A stretch of DNA of 64,000 nt from Pseudochryseolinea flava (lineage in GTDB: Bacteria; Bacteroidota; Bacteroidia; Cytophagales; Cyclobacteriaceae), in NCBI RefSeq assembly GCF_003286915.1, contig NZ_QMFY01000015.1:92691-156690 (forward strand), read 5' to 3'. Under the pieces are notes generated by a model. That model ran no database searches and was not told the origin of the DNA. It worked only from the letters and a program-made list of their open reading frames with translations. The translations under genes and the position numbers were made by a program. This document shows, piece after piece, positions 35,332 through 42,896 of this stretch (position 1 is its first letter; every line of letters starts with the position of its first letter).

Positions 35332-35991
35332 ATGATGTTAAGGGGAATTGTAAGTCTGGTTTTATTTTGCTCGACGGTCTCTGTGATTTCGGCGCAAGTT
35401 CGTGTTGAAGCTGTAATTGGCCCGAATCATAGTTTTACCTGGGGCGCCGACGGATCTGATGATGGTCCATCTTCAAAATTTGGTTTCACAGTTGGTGGTG
35501 GCGTTAGCTTTAACCTCCGTCGTGATGGAAGATTTCTCTATGGACAATTGGTGTATGAGCAGAAAGGCGATGTGTTAAAGTCTGGGCAGTACCGGTACAT
35601 TGATGGTGGTGATCCAATGGTAGATGCAGGTACTGCTAAAATAATTCGTCGATTTAACTATTTGACTATCCCTATTAATTATGGTTTTGAGGGTGGAACG
35701 CGAGTACGATGGACGTTTTCATTCGGGCCTTATGTTTCCGTGCTGTTAAATGCTGTGAGCTTTTCGCGTGATGATCGTGGTAGTAAATCAAATCTCGATC
35801 TACAGTCGTTAGACGCCGGATTAAGTTTTAATGCCGGTATGTACATCCCTTTAAAACAAAATGTCGATGTTAAAATTGGGTTGCAACAAAATGTGGGACT
35901 CACGAACGTGTACGAGGATGTCAACTTAAAGAATCATAGCCTAAACCTGCAAGTTGGACTTTGTTACAAAATCAGTGATAAGATTTTGTAA
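35332..35991 (+). CDS. PorT-like outer-membrane beta-barrel protein, second of a tandem pair
   Basis: About 219 residues. ATG 35332 (MMLRGIVSLVLFCSTVS) is chosen over the open frame to 35305 because it begins the signal peptide and sits 1 bp after the previous stop. It shares with its neighbour the pattern signal peptide, VEAVIGPNHSF, FTVGGGVSFNL, GQLVYEQKGDVLK, RFNYLTIPINYGFEG and DVKIGLQQNVGL, so the two arose by tandem duplication. Function unknown. It converges on purU, whose stop lies 6 bp away. Confidence 0.72.
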   Translation: MMLRGIVSLVLFCSTVSVISAQVRVEAVIGPNHSFTWGADGSDDGPSSKFGFTVGGGVSFNLRRDGRFLYGQLVYEQKGDVLKSGQYRYIDGGDPMVDAGTAKIIRRFNYLTIPINYGFEGGTRVRWTFSFGPYVSVLLNAVSFSRDDRGSKSNLDLQSLDAGLSFNAGMYIPLKQNVDVKIGLQQNVGLTNVYEDVNLKNHSLNLQVGLCYKISDKIL

Positions 35992-35997
35992 TGGAAC

Positions 35998-36834
35998 TCA
36001 ATCAAAAATAATCGTTCGGTTTTTGTAAACGAAAACACTGTCGCTTAAGACAAGCTTCAGTGATCTTGCCAAAACAATTTTTTCGACATCTCTTCCCGCT
36101 TGTGCCATTTCTTTTGCGCTGTGGCTATGTGCTACAGGAATGACACTCTGCGCAATGATTGGTCCTTCATCAAGGTTATCATTCACGAAATGAGCGGTCG
36201 CACCAATGATTTTCACGCCACGTTCATACGCTTGATTGTAAGGATTTGCGCCGACAAATGCCGGTAAAAATGAATGGTGGATATTAATGATTCGGTTGTT
36301 GAACTTGCCAATGAATGTCGGTGATAAAATTCGCATATACTTCGCGAGCACCAGAAATTCAGGATTATAATTTTCGATGATCTTTAGCAGCGCCACTTCA
36401 TGTTCGGTACGCTCAAGACCTTCTGCCGGTACATAATGAAAAGGGATGTTGAACTTGTTGGTAAGGTCTTCGAGGTTTTGATGATTGCTGATGACGCATT
36501 TAATATTTGCATCGAGGTCGTTGAAAGCATGTCGTACCAAAAGGTCGCTCAAGCAATGGTATTCTTTGGTTGCAAGAATGGCGATGTCGCGTTTTTTCCG
36601 TGGAGAAATTTTGATAAACGCTTCGTCTGATAAAAACGCTTTTAGCTCTTGTGTGAACAATGCCACATCGACGTCTCCTGAGAACTCAGTACGCATGAAG
36701 AAATAGTTAAAATTTCTTTCCACAAACTCACCGTTACTAATGATGTTGAGGTTGTGTTTGAAAATGACTTGTGTGATTTTGTAGATGAGTCCGGGCTGGT
36801 CAGGACAAGCAATGAGGAGAATGGTAGCGTTCAT
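35998..36834 (-). CDS. purU: Formyltetrahydrofolate deformylase
   Basis: A 278-residue protein: an N-terminal ACT domain (about 3-80, beginning ILLIACPDQPGLIYKITQ) and a C-terminal formyl-hydrolase domain with ISNHQNLEDL, NIHHSFLPAF and AHFVNDNLDEGPII, which hold the Asn, His and Asp of the active site. It hydrolyses 10-formyl-THF to formate and THF, balancing one-carbon pools and feeding PurT. A heptamer array begins 7 bp upstream of its ATG and a dispersed repeat lies further upstream. Confidence 0.94.
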   Translation of the reverse strand: MNATILLIACPDQPGLIYKITQVIFKHNLNIISNGEFVERNFNYFFMRTEFSGDVDVALFTQELKAFLSDEAFIKISPRKKRDIAILATKEYHCLSDLLVRHAFNDLDANIKCVISNHQNLEDLTNKFNIPFHYVPAEGLERTEHEVALLKIIENYNPEFLVLAKYMRILSPTFIGKFNNRIINIHHSFLPAFVGANPYNQAYERGVKIIGATAHFVNDNLDEGPIIAQSVIPVAHSHSAKEMAQAGRDVEKIVLARSLKLVLSDSVFVYKNRTIIFD

Positions 36835-36841
36835 AATGCAA

Positions 36842-36876
36842 GCTTCGCGTTTTGAGCTGCGAGCTTCGAGTTTTTG
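36842..36876. repeat. Heptamer tandem array upstream of purU, unit GCTTCGA-like x5
   Basis: Seven-bp register GCTTCGC, GTTTTGA, GCTGCGA, GCTTCGA, GTTTTTG. More degenerate than the other arrays. It starts 7 bp before the purU start. Confidence 0.6.
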
Positions 36877-37040
36877 CAGCTGGTCGCGATAAATGCTTTG
36901 TTAATAATACGATGGGTTTACCTTATTGGCAAATGAGGTTGCTGGGATGTGGTAACGGATGCCTAAAAGACGCAGGTTTTTTGACCGCCATGAGTTGCCG
37001 GAGCGGAGTTGCGCTGAGTAATGCTGCAGAAAATGCAATA

Positions 37041-37131
37041 GGGATAGCAGCGGTACACCGCAGTAGCGCGAGAAGGCGTGCTGGCACGAGGAGTTTAGCG
37101 GATAGCCCGGCCCGCCGCGCGGGATTGCCCC
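37041..37131. repeat. Dispersed GC-rich repeat, copy 2
   Basis: Shares with copy 1 the order GATAGCAGCGGTAC, hairpin CGCAGTAGCG, GTGCTGGCACGAGGAG, TTTAGCGGATAGCCCG and a terminal GC hairpin followed by TTGCCCC. A chance open frame of 104 codons crosses it and should not be annotated. The stretch 36885-37040 before it shows nothing I can identify. Confidence 0.78.
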
Positions 37132-37140
37132 AATTCATAG

Positions 37141-37174
37141 CTTGTAACCCACAGCTTGTAACTTGAAGCTATTA
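37141..37174. repeat. Heptamer array CTTGNAN, left part, interrupted by MITE-like element
   Basis: CTTGTAA, CCCACAG, CTTGTAA, CTTGAAG, CTATTA. The same register and unit resume at 37521 after the 341-bp element, which suggests that one array was split by an insertion. Confidence 0.7.
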
Positions 37175-37515
37175 AGTGTCCGGAGAAAGTTTTTCATAGC
37201 GGCCCGAAAAACCGGATCGCAATCTACTCTTATCAACTTTTGAACGTTCTACTGAGTCCGTCTGATTATTTCATGCATCATCCTCTTCTTACTTTTCTTT
37301 TTGCTTCCCCAAATAGAAAAGTAACAAAAGAAAAAGGGGAAACTTAAACATGCTGCCCATCGCACATGCCGGGGCTCCCCCGCGTTTAAGTTGGGCCACG
37401 CGCACGCTGTATTAAATTTTAATTTTTTGAGCCCCTCTTTTTTACGCACTTCAAAAAACATCTATTAGTGATAAAAACGTGGGTTATTTGCAAAACTAAA
37501 AATTCACCGGACACT
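37175..37515. mobile_element. MITE-like 341-bp non-coding element
   Basis: Ends are imperfect inverted repeats: AGTGTCCGGAGAAAG on the left and, read inward from the right, AGTGTCCGGTGAATT (nine perfect, then partial). Inside are two perfect 9-bp stems, TTACTTTTC/GAAAAGTAA (37289-37324) and AACTTAAAC/GTTTAAGTT (37341-37392). It has no coding potential and splits a CTTGNAN heptamer array. These are traits of a non-autonomous transposable element. A clear target-site duplication was not found, and the parent transposase is not in the window. Confidence 0.55.
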
Positions 37516-37520
37516 AGTAG

Positions 37521-37604
37521 CTTGAAGCTTGTAACTTGAATCTTTTAACTTGAAGCTTGTAACTTGAAGCTTGTAACTTGAATCTTTTAACTTGAAGCTC
37601 TCTA
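37521..37604. repeat. Tandem array, 12 heptamers (6 x 14 bp)
   Basis: Units alternate CTTGAAG/CTTGTAA and CTTGAAT/CTTTTAA, so the array reads as 14-bp pairs of 7-bp units. It ends exactly on the stop codon of the methyltransferase gene, so its last unit supplies that stop. Confidence 0.9.
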
Positions 37605-38375
37605 CAACGACTTTCTGCCAACAAAAATGATTTCGCCTTTTACCAATCCAAATTTCTGACGGACGTCGTCGCTAAGTTCGTTCACAAACGGATCTTCAAT
37701 TGCGTTCAAACCCGCCATTTGCATACGCTTGCCGTAGTCGTGACCATATTTCCGAACGTGATCATCTTGTCCGAAGATTTTTTCGCGTTCGCGTGGATCG
37801 GTGATGGTGTTATCTTCGAACGTCGTAGCAGGGACGGGATTAAAAAAAGGAACTTGTTGAATGGAGAATCCACCGGGTTTAAGTACGCGGTGAATTTCGC
37901 GCATCGCTTGGATGTCGTCACGCACATGCTCGAGTACGTGGTTGCAAAGTACCGCATCGAATGTGTTTTCAGAAAAAGGAATTGAATGGATATCCATCTT
38001 CACCTTTGCCAGCGGTGATTCAATGTCAGCGGTGATGTAGCCCTCGCCATGAATTTTTTCGAACGGCGTAATGAAGCATGCTTCAGGGGCAATGTGTAGC
38101 ACTTTCAGCTTGCGTTTGAAAAAATCAGTTTTTTCATTGAGATACACCCAGATCAGTCGATGTCGTTCGAGGGAGAGGCAACTTGGGCACAAGGCGTTTG
38201 GTCTTGGATTGATACGCCCGTATGGGAGAAACGTTCTGAAACCAGTGTTGCATACAGGGCATTGAACGGCGCTTCCACGATAGAATAGGGATGCTATTTT
38301 TAAGCCTACACCCGCTACTCTTTGGAGATATTTCCGCGGTACATAACGGATAAGAAAGGCGATTATCTTTTTCAT
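37602..38375 (-). CDS. Class I SAM-dependent methyltransferase with N-terminal zinc-ribbon-like motif
   Basis: 257 residues. A CPVC (39-42) and a CPSC (63-66) pair precede a methyltransferase type 11 domain: VLHIAPEACF (motif I, an atypical form), TADIESPLAKVKMDIHSIPF, FDAVLCNHVLEHVRDD and MREIHRVLKPGGF. The four cysteines could bind zinc. The substrate is unknown; similar proteins occur in polysaccharide and natural-product clusters, but here the gene stands alone among repeats. It has a perfect TATCTTTG box and an octamer array upstream, a dispersed repeat beyond that, and a heptamer array over its stop codon. Confidence 0.82.
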   Translation of the reverse strand: MKKIIAFLIRYVPRKYLQRVAGVGLKIASLFYRGSAVQCPVCNTGFRTFLPYGRINPRPNALCPSCLSLERHRLIWVYLNEKTDFFKRKLKVLHIAPEACFITPFEKIHGEGYITADIESPLAKVKMDIHSIPFSENTFDAVLCNHVLEHVRDDIQAMREIHRVLKPGGFSIQQVPFFNPVPATTFEDNTITDPREREKIFGQDDHVRKYGHDYGKRMQMAGLNAIEDPFVNELSDDVRQKFGLVKGEIIFVGRKSL

Positions 38376-38383
38376 AAAGCGGG

Positions 38384-38391
38384 CAAAGATA
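38384..38391 (-). promoter_or_regulatory. TAnnTTTG -7 box for methyltransferase gene
   Basis: The minus strand reads TATCTTTG, a full match, 8 bp before the ATG. The tandem array starts 6 bp upstream and its TTGAACAC units straddle the -33 position, where the register offers CTG instead of TTG. Confidence 0.55.
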
Positions 38392-38397
38392 ATAGAA

Positions 38398-38429
38398 AGT
38401 GTTCAAGTGTTCAGGTGTTCAAGTGTTCA
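38398..38429. repeat. Octamer tandem array, unit AGTGTTCA x4
   Basis: AGTGTTCA, AGTGTTCA, GGTGTTCA, AGTGTTCA. The only array in the window with an 8-bp rather than a 7-bp period. It lies between the methyltransferase -7 box and dispersed-repeat copy 3. Confidence 0.88.
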
Positions 38430-38450
38430 AGTTGGTTAGGGCGCAATAAG

Positions 38451-38535
38451 GGAATAGGAGCGGCACCCGCGCCCCGAGAATTCTGGGTAGCAGTATAGCG
38501 GATAGCCCGGCCCGGTTTGTCGCGGAGGATCGCCC
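38451..38535. repeat. Dispersed GC-rich repeat, copy 3 (shortened)
   Basis: Keeps GAATAGGAGCGGCACCC at the left and GTATAGCGGATAGCCCGG with a terminal GC stem and CGCCC at the right, but its middle hairpin is replaced or deleted. It is in the same orientation as copies 1 and 2. Confidence 0.7.
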
Positions 38536-38626
38536 TAAAAAATCTCTTTAGTGTTAAAACTTTCCGAGCAAGGTCATCATCTTTGTATTAGAAACCGGTA
38601 AAACGGCGCAAAATCAAACCTTTTCC

Positions 38627-39256
38627 ATGGCGGAAACTTTAGTCGACATCGCGATGATGCATTCTGATACCCTTATTACCCGGGCAAAACAAGGGGACCA
38701 GAACGCCCAAGGAAAGCTGGTGCAGCTGTGGTACAAGCGAATTTATAACTTCAGCTATAAGTTCTTCTTGGATCACGACCTGGCCATGGAAGCAACTCAG
38801 AAAACATTTATCTCGATGTGCCGCAGTTTGGCAGGTCTCCAGGATGTGGCCCGTTTCAAGTCCTGGCTCTATAAAATCGCCGTAAACTACTGCCGCGAAG
38901 AAGCCCGCCGAAGAAAAGGTAGTCGCGCGTTATCATTCGACATTGTGTGGAATAAAGAAGCTGAAGATTCACCACAATGGGAAGGTTCCGGACACCGTCA
39001 TCATAATCCTGAGAGTCAATACCATCAGTCTGAGCTTTCAGAAATCTTGCAAGAGGCCTTGTTAGAACTCAGTGAAGAGCAGCGTGAGGTGGTGATCATG
39101 AAAGAGTACGAGGGACTGAAGTTTCGGGAGATCGCTGAGGTGTTGAACATATCTGAAAACACAGTGAAGTCTCGAATGTATTATGGACTTGACGGATTGA
39201 AGAAAATTCTCGAAAAAAAGAACTTGACAAAAGATACATTAGGCTATGAGTTATAA
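38627..39256 (+). CDS. ECF-type RNA polymerase sigma factor
   Basis: A 209-residue sigma-70-family protein with region 2 at about 28-95 (LVQLWYKRIYNFSYKFFLD, the DLAMEATQKTF helix) and region 4 at about 145-200 (ELSEEQREVVIMKEYEGLKF then EIAEVLNISENTVKSRMYYG, the helix-turn-helix). ATGs at 38654/38657 are alternative starts. It overlaps the following anti-sigma-like gene by 11 bp. The pair, with a secreted protein third, forms an envelope-signal operon. The stimulus is unknown. Confidence 0.93.
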   Translation: MAETLVDIAMMHSDTLITRAKQGDQNAQGKLVQLWYKRIYNFSYKFFLDHDLAMEATQKTFISMCRSLAGLQDVARFKSWLYKIAVNYCREEARRRKGSRALSFDIVWNKEAEDSPQWEGSGHRHHNPESQYHQSELSEILQEALLELSEEQREVVIMKEYEGLKFREIAEVLNISENTVKSRMYYGLDGLKKILEKKNLTKDTLGYEL

Positions 39257-40103
39257 ACCACAAGAACACGATTGGCTGTCATACCTCTATGGCGAACTCG
39301 AAGGCGTTGAACGCGAAAAAGTAGAACAATACCTGCTAACGAATGCCGCGGCCCGAGAGGAGTACGAGTCTTTTAAAAGATTGCGCGGGGTAATGAGTAG
39401 CGTAAGCGACAAAGAAGTAATTGCACCTCCGATATTTGTGGGCGATAATAGTAGACAAGTCTACTTCTGGCAGTCGTCCGTATTTAAGACGGTAATGAGC
39501 ATAGCCGCTACGTTGTTACTGCTGATGATCGTGGGGCGATTAACCGACATTCGTGTAAGCACTGCTGGGAATCAGTTTACCCTCAGCTTCGGAGAGCCGA
39601 CGAAACCTCAACGAGAAGTTCCTGTGCAAGTAGCATCGATCAATGCTGAAGACGTGCAGAAGATGATTAATACATCGCTTCAGCAGAATAACGCGGCCAT
39701 GCAAACATCATGGAATGCGTCGCAAGAAAAATTAGATGCATCGATTCGTCATAACTTAGCGACGAACTCCGGTAAGATCGATCGGTTGGTACGCGAAGCG
39801 TCGACAGCCTCACAGGATCAAATTCGATCGTATGTAACATCACTGCAAACAGAAAATGTTGCTATGGTGAAAAATTACTTCGAGCTCACAAACTCGGAGC
39901 AGAAGGAATACATCGAGAACCTACTTGTGGATTTTGCGAAGTATTTGAAGCAGCAACGTAATGACGACCTTCAATTGGTAGAAACCCGATTGAATAGCCT
40001 TGAGCAAAACACAAGTGTGTTTAAAGAAGAAACCCAGCAAATTCTATCGAGTATTATCACAACGGTAGGGGCACCGGTCCAAACAAAAGAAACAAAGTAT
40101 TAA
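39246..40103 (+). CDS. Putative anti-sigma factor, single-pass membrane protein
   Basis: 285 residues. The N-terminal 55 residues (HDWLSYLYGELEGVEREKVEQYL) have the shape of an anti-sigma domain but lack the HxxxCxxC zinc site. One membrane helix follows at about 80-97, then an outside part of 185 residues that is mostly coiled coil, rich in Gln/Asn/Ser. It overlaps the sigma gene by 11 bp, the arrangement expected of an inhibitor of that sigma factor. The identity is inferred mainly from context. Confidence 0.72.
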   Translation: MSYKPQEHDWLSYLYGELEGVEREKVEQYLLTNAAAREEYESFKRLRGVMSSVSDKEVIAPPIFVGDNSRQVYFWQSSVFKTVMSIAATLLLLMIVGRLTDIRVSTAGNQFTLSFGEPTKPQREVPVQVASINAEDVQKMINTSLQQNNAAMQTSWNASQEKLDASIRHNLATNSGKIDRLVREASTASQDQIRSYVTSLQTENVAMVKNYFELTNSEQKEYIENLLVDFAKYLKQQRNDDLQLVETRLNSLEQNTSVFKEETQQILSSIITTVGAPVQTKETKY

Positions 40104-40136
40104 GCAATTATCAGAGCATTTAAGAATAAATTAAGT

Positions 40137-41336
40137 ATGAAAGCAATGCGATTATTGATCAGTGCGGTTCTCTCGATTTTCATGGTGACTGTTGGATTGG
40201 CCCAACAAACGAATGACGATCGGATGAACCGTGATATAGAAGTAGCAGAAAATGTGTTGGCGACGTTGATCAAACAACAATTCAGTAAGGAACGCAATTT
40301 TCTTGCGATCGAAGTAGATGGCAACTATCAGGCTGGATACGGAATCACCTTTACAATTCCCACAGACTTTACAGTGCCGATAATTTTCTCGGATCCGGGC
40401 GATATGATGATCTACAACAGTGGTTCAAATGGAGGACAATTTCAGGTGAGTAATCCAAATAATGAAGACGTGATCATCGGCCAAAATCCAAGCAACAACA
40501 ACGCTTCAGGGAAGGACACGGAAAAGTTACAAGACAGAGCTTCTAAGAAACGTAGACTTGATATGGACAGTGTACGCGAGTCGTATCATACACGTGTGCT
40601 TGACGCTGCGAAAACATTCCTTGCCGATTACAGTGACTTGCTAACGGCAGTGCCTACCGGAGAAAAGATCATGATTACCAATCAAGGTGCGCAGCAACGC
40701 ATGTACAACTTGCGAATCTTTGGCGCACAGAAAAGAACATTGCTTTCAGCGGAAGCACAGAAGTCAGATCTCGTCGCATACAAACAAGGTAAACTAACCC
40801 GTCCGCAGTTGTTGGCGAAGATCAAGTTGACCAATACGCAAACTGTTGACGAAGTAGAGCCAGATCTTGAACTCCTGAGCAGCATCTTCAACAGACTTTA
40901 CCGTGCAGATTTATCCAAAACCTATTTTACTGAGGATAACATCTATTACGAGCATTTGAAGAATTTCGGCGTGATCTTCTACATGCAAACCTTCAGCACC
41001 AATGGGCAACAAGGCTATGATCGATATGATATGCCAACGGTAGGGCTAAGCAATATTGACCTGGATACCCGTAACAAAAAGGTTACTGAGTTATATCCTA
41101 AGTTCGAGCAGGAATTAAAAGAAAATATACTTGAATACGGTAAAACGGTGAAAAGCTTAAAGGATGATGAATCATTGATCTTTCAGGCACGCATTACACG
41201 TTGCCCAGAATGCGGAATTCCAGCGTCGTTAGAGTTAAATATTAAAGCAACGGTGCTCAAAGATTTGGCCGCTGGTAAAATTGATAAGACCACAGCATTG
41301 TCTAAGATTATCGTCAAAAAGGGCGCAAACCAATAG
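40137..41336 (+). CDS. Exported protein of unknown function in the ECF operon
   Basis: 399 residues with a signal peptide (about 1-22, GLA-QQ). The body is mostly soluble; a region rich in Asn/Ser/Gly at about 95-130 looks like a linker, and a CPEC pair (C356/C359) sits near the C-terminus and could form a disulfide or bind metal. ATG 40146 is an alternative start. No family is recognised. It lies 33 bp after the anti-sigma gene and ends in a strong terminator, so it is the third and last gene of this regulon's operon and may be its output or its sensor. Confidence 0.65.
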   Translation: MKAMRLLISAVLSIFMVTVGLAQQTNDDRMNRDIEVAENVLATLIKQQFSKERNFLAIEVDGNYQAGYGITFTIPTDFTVPIIFSDPGDMMIYNSGSNGGQFQVSNPNNEDVIIGQNPSNNNASGKDTEKLQDRASKKRRLDMDSVRESYHTRVLDAAKTFLADYSDLLTAVPTGEKIMITNQGAQQRMYNLRIFGAQKRTLLSAEAQKSDLVAYKQGKLTRPQLLAKIKLTNTQTVDEVEPDLELLSSIFNRLYRADLSKTYFTEDNIYYEHLKNFGVIFYMQTFSTNGQQGYDRYDMPTVGLSNIDLDTRNKKVTELYPKFEQELKENILEYGKTVKSLKDDESLIFQARITRCPECGIPASLELNIKATVLKDLAAGKIDKTTALSKIIVKKGANQ

Positions 41337-41361
41337 TTAAAGTGTTCATGACGCTTAAAAG

Positions 41362-41396
41362 ATGCCGGTTTGAGAAGTCAGACCGGCATTTTTGTT
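41362..41396 (+). terminator. Intrinsic terminator of the ECF operon
   Basis: ATGCCGGT (41362-41369) pairs with ACCGGCAT (41382-41389), extended inward by TGA/TCA, followed by TTTTTGTTT. Confidence 0.9.
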
Positions 41397-41545
41397 TAAG
41401 ATTTGTTTACAAACGTTGCCGTTGAACGTTTCTTTCGGCCGATGGTTAAATATATTCTGTAACCTATACAATCTTTTTCAGTACTTAGAAGTTGTATATC
41501 CTAACGTTGTTCGGTTAACTATTTATGCCTCAACCTCAATTTGTC

Positions 41546-42892
41546 ATGAAGAAAAAAAATCTAATCATTGGTGCAAGCGCGCTCGTCGTTGTCATTCTGG
41601 TCTTATTATTCTATTTCAGGAATAAGCAGGCAGGGGCGGCAGAGGCGTTAATGGCAACGGTGAAACGCGGGCCGTTTAAAGTTGAAATCGAAACTACGGG
41701 CGAGCTCGAAGCAAAGAACTCGGTTAAAATCTTGGGGCCGACTCAGCTTCGTGATTTCAGAATCTGGAATGTTACCATTCAAAATATTATAGACGAAGGT
41801 ACGGTTGTTAAAAAAGGAGAATGGGTGGCCACACTTGATCGCTCTGAATTCCAAAACCGCTTTAATGAAAAACAGATCGAGCTTGAAAAGGCAAACTCCA
41901 AGTTCGTACAGACTCAGTTGGACACAACGTTGCAAATGCGCCAGTCACGTGATGAGCTGATCAATTTGAAATACGGCTACGAAGAAAAGAAGATCATCTT
42001 GGATCAATCGAAGTTTGAGCCGCCAGCAACCATCAAACAAAATGAAATCAATCTAGAGAAAGCGGTACGTGCATACGAACAGGCTCAAGAGAACTATAAA
42101 ATCAAGAAGAAGCAGAATGTTGAAAAGATGCGTGAAGTTTCGGCTGAGCTAAAGAAAGTGCAAAATGAATTTGGCGCGATGATGAAGGTGATGGAAGCGT
42201 TCAATGTTACTGCACCTGAGGATGGTATGGTGATTTATGAAAAAGGTTGGGACGGAAAACCAATCAAGGCAGGATCTCAAATCAACATGTGGGAGCCTAC
42301 TGTAGCGACGTTGCCGGATCTCACAAAGATGATGTCTAAGACGTATGTGAATGAAGTAGATGTTCGTAAAGTTAAGGCTGGTCAAAGTGTTGACATCGGC
42401 CTGGATGCATATCCAGATAAAAAATTGTCAGGCAAAGTGATTCGAGTTGCCAACGTTGGTGAGCAGCGTCCGAATTCGGATGCCAAAGTATTTGAAGTAG
42501 CTGTTGAAATTGCCGGCACAGATCCAACCCTTCGCCCATCGATGACGACCAGTAACCGTATCGTTGCGCACGTTATTGACAGCGCGCTGTATATTCCATT
42601 AGAAAGTCTGCATAGCCAAGCCGATACCGTCACATTCGTTTACAAAGTTGAAGGATTGAAGACTGTAAAGCAGGAAGTCATGATCGGTCACACCAATGCG
42701 AATGATGTTGTAATTCTGGGCGGACTGACACTTGAAGATAAAGTTTATTTATCCGTTCCTGCAGGTTTGGAGGAAGAGGAAGTTGCCTTGTTAAAAGAGA
42801 TGAATGGTAAGCGGAAGAAGGAAGATCAGCAGGAGAAGCCTGCAGAAACAGAGCAGAAGAAAGTAGTACCGACAGCATCAGTCCAAAACTAA
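41546..42892 (+). CDS. MacA-like periplasmic adaptor protein
   Basis: About 448 residues. ATG 41546 (MKKKNLIIGASALVVVIL) is preferred; ATG 41525 adds seven residues. A membrane anchor (about 5-24) is followed by a lipoyl-like part, a long coiled coil (about 100-220, rich in Lys/Glu/Gln) and beta-barrel domains with LPDLTKMMSKTYVNEVDVRKV and GKVIRVANVGEQ. This matches HlyD/MacA-type adaptors, which link an inner-membrane transporter to TolC. The permease follows by 4 bp and a TolC gene after it. No ABC ATPase gene lies in the operon. Confidence 0.88.
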   Translation: MKKKNLIIGASALVVVILVLLFYFRNKQAGAAEALMATVKRGPFKVEIETTGELEAKNSVKILGPTQLRDFRIWNVTIQNIIDEGTVVKKGEWVATLDRSEFQNRFNEKQIELEKANSKFVQTQLDTTLQMRQSRDELINLKYGYEEKKIILDQSKFEPPATIKQNEINLEKAVRAYEQAQENYKIKKKQNVEKMREVSAELKKVQNEFGAMMKVMEAFNVTAPEDGMVIYEKGWDGKPIKAGSQINMWEPTVATLPDLTKMMSKTYVNEVDVRKVKAGQSVDIGLDAYPDKKLSGKVIRVANVGEQRPNSDAKVFEVAVEIAGTDPTLRPSMTTSNRIVAHVIDSALYIPLESLHSQADTVTFVYKVEGLKTVKQEVMIGHTNANDVVILGGLTLEDKVYLSVPAGLEEEEVALLKEMNGKRKKEDQQEKPAETEQKKVVPTASVQN

Positions 42893-42896
42893 TCGC

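Noticed and set aside
36852..37166. 104-codon plus-strand frame
   Set aside because: It runs across dispersed-repeat copy 2 and part of the CTTGNAN array; composition is that of a repeat, not a protein.
37521..37604. CRISPR array
   Set aside because: Units are 14 bp without spacers, and no cas genes are present; it is a plain tandem repeat.
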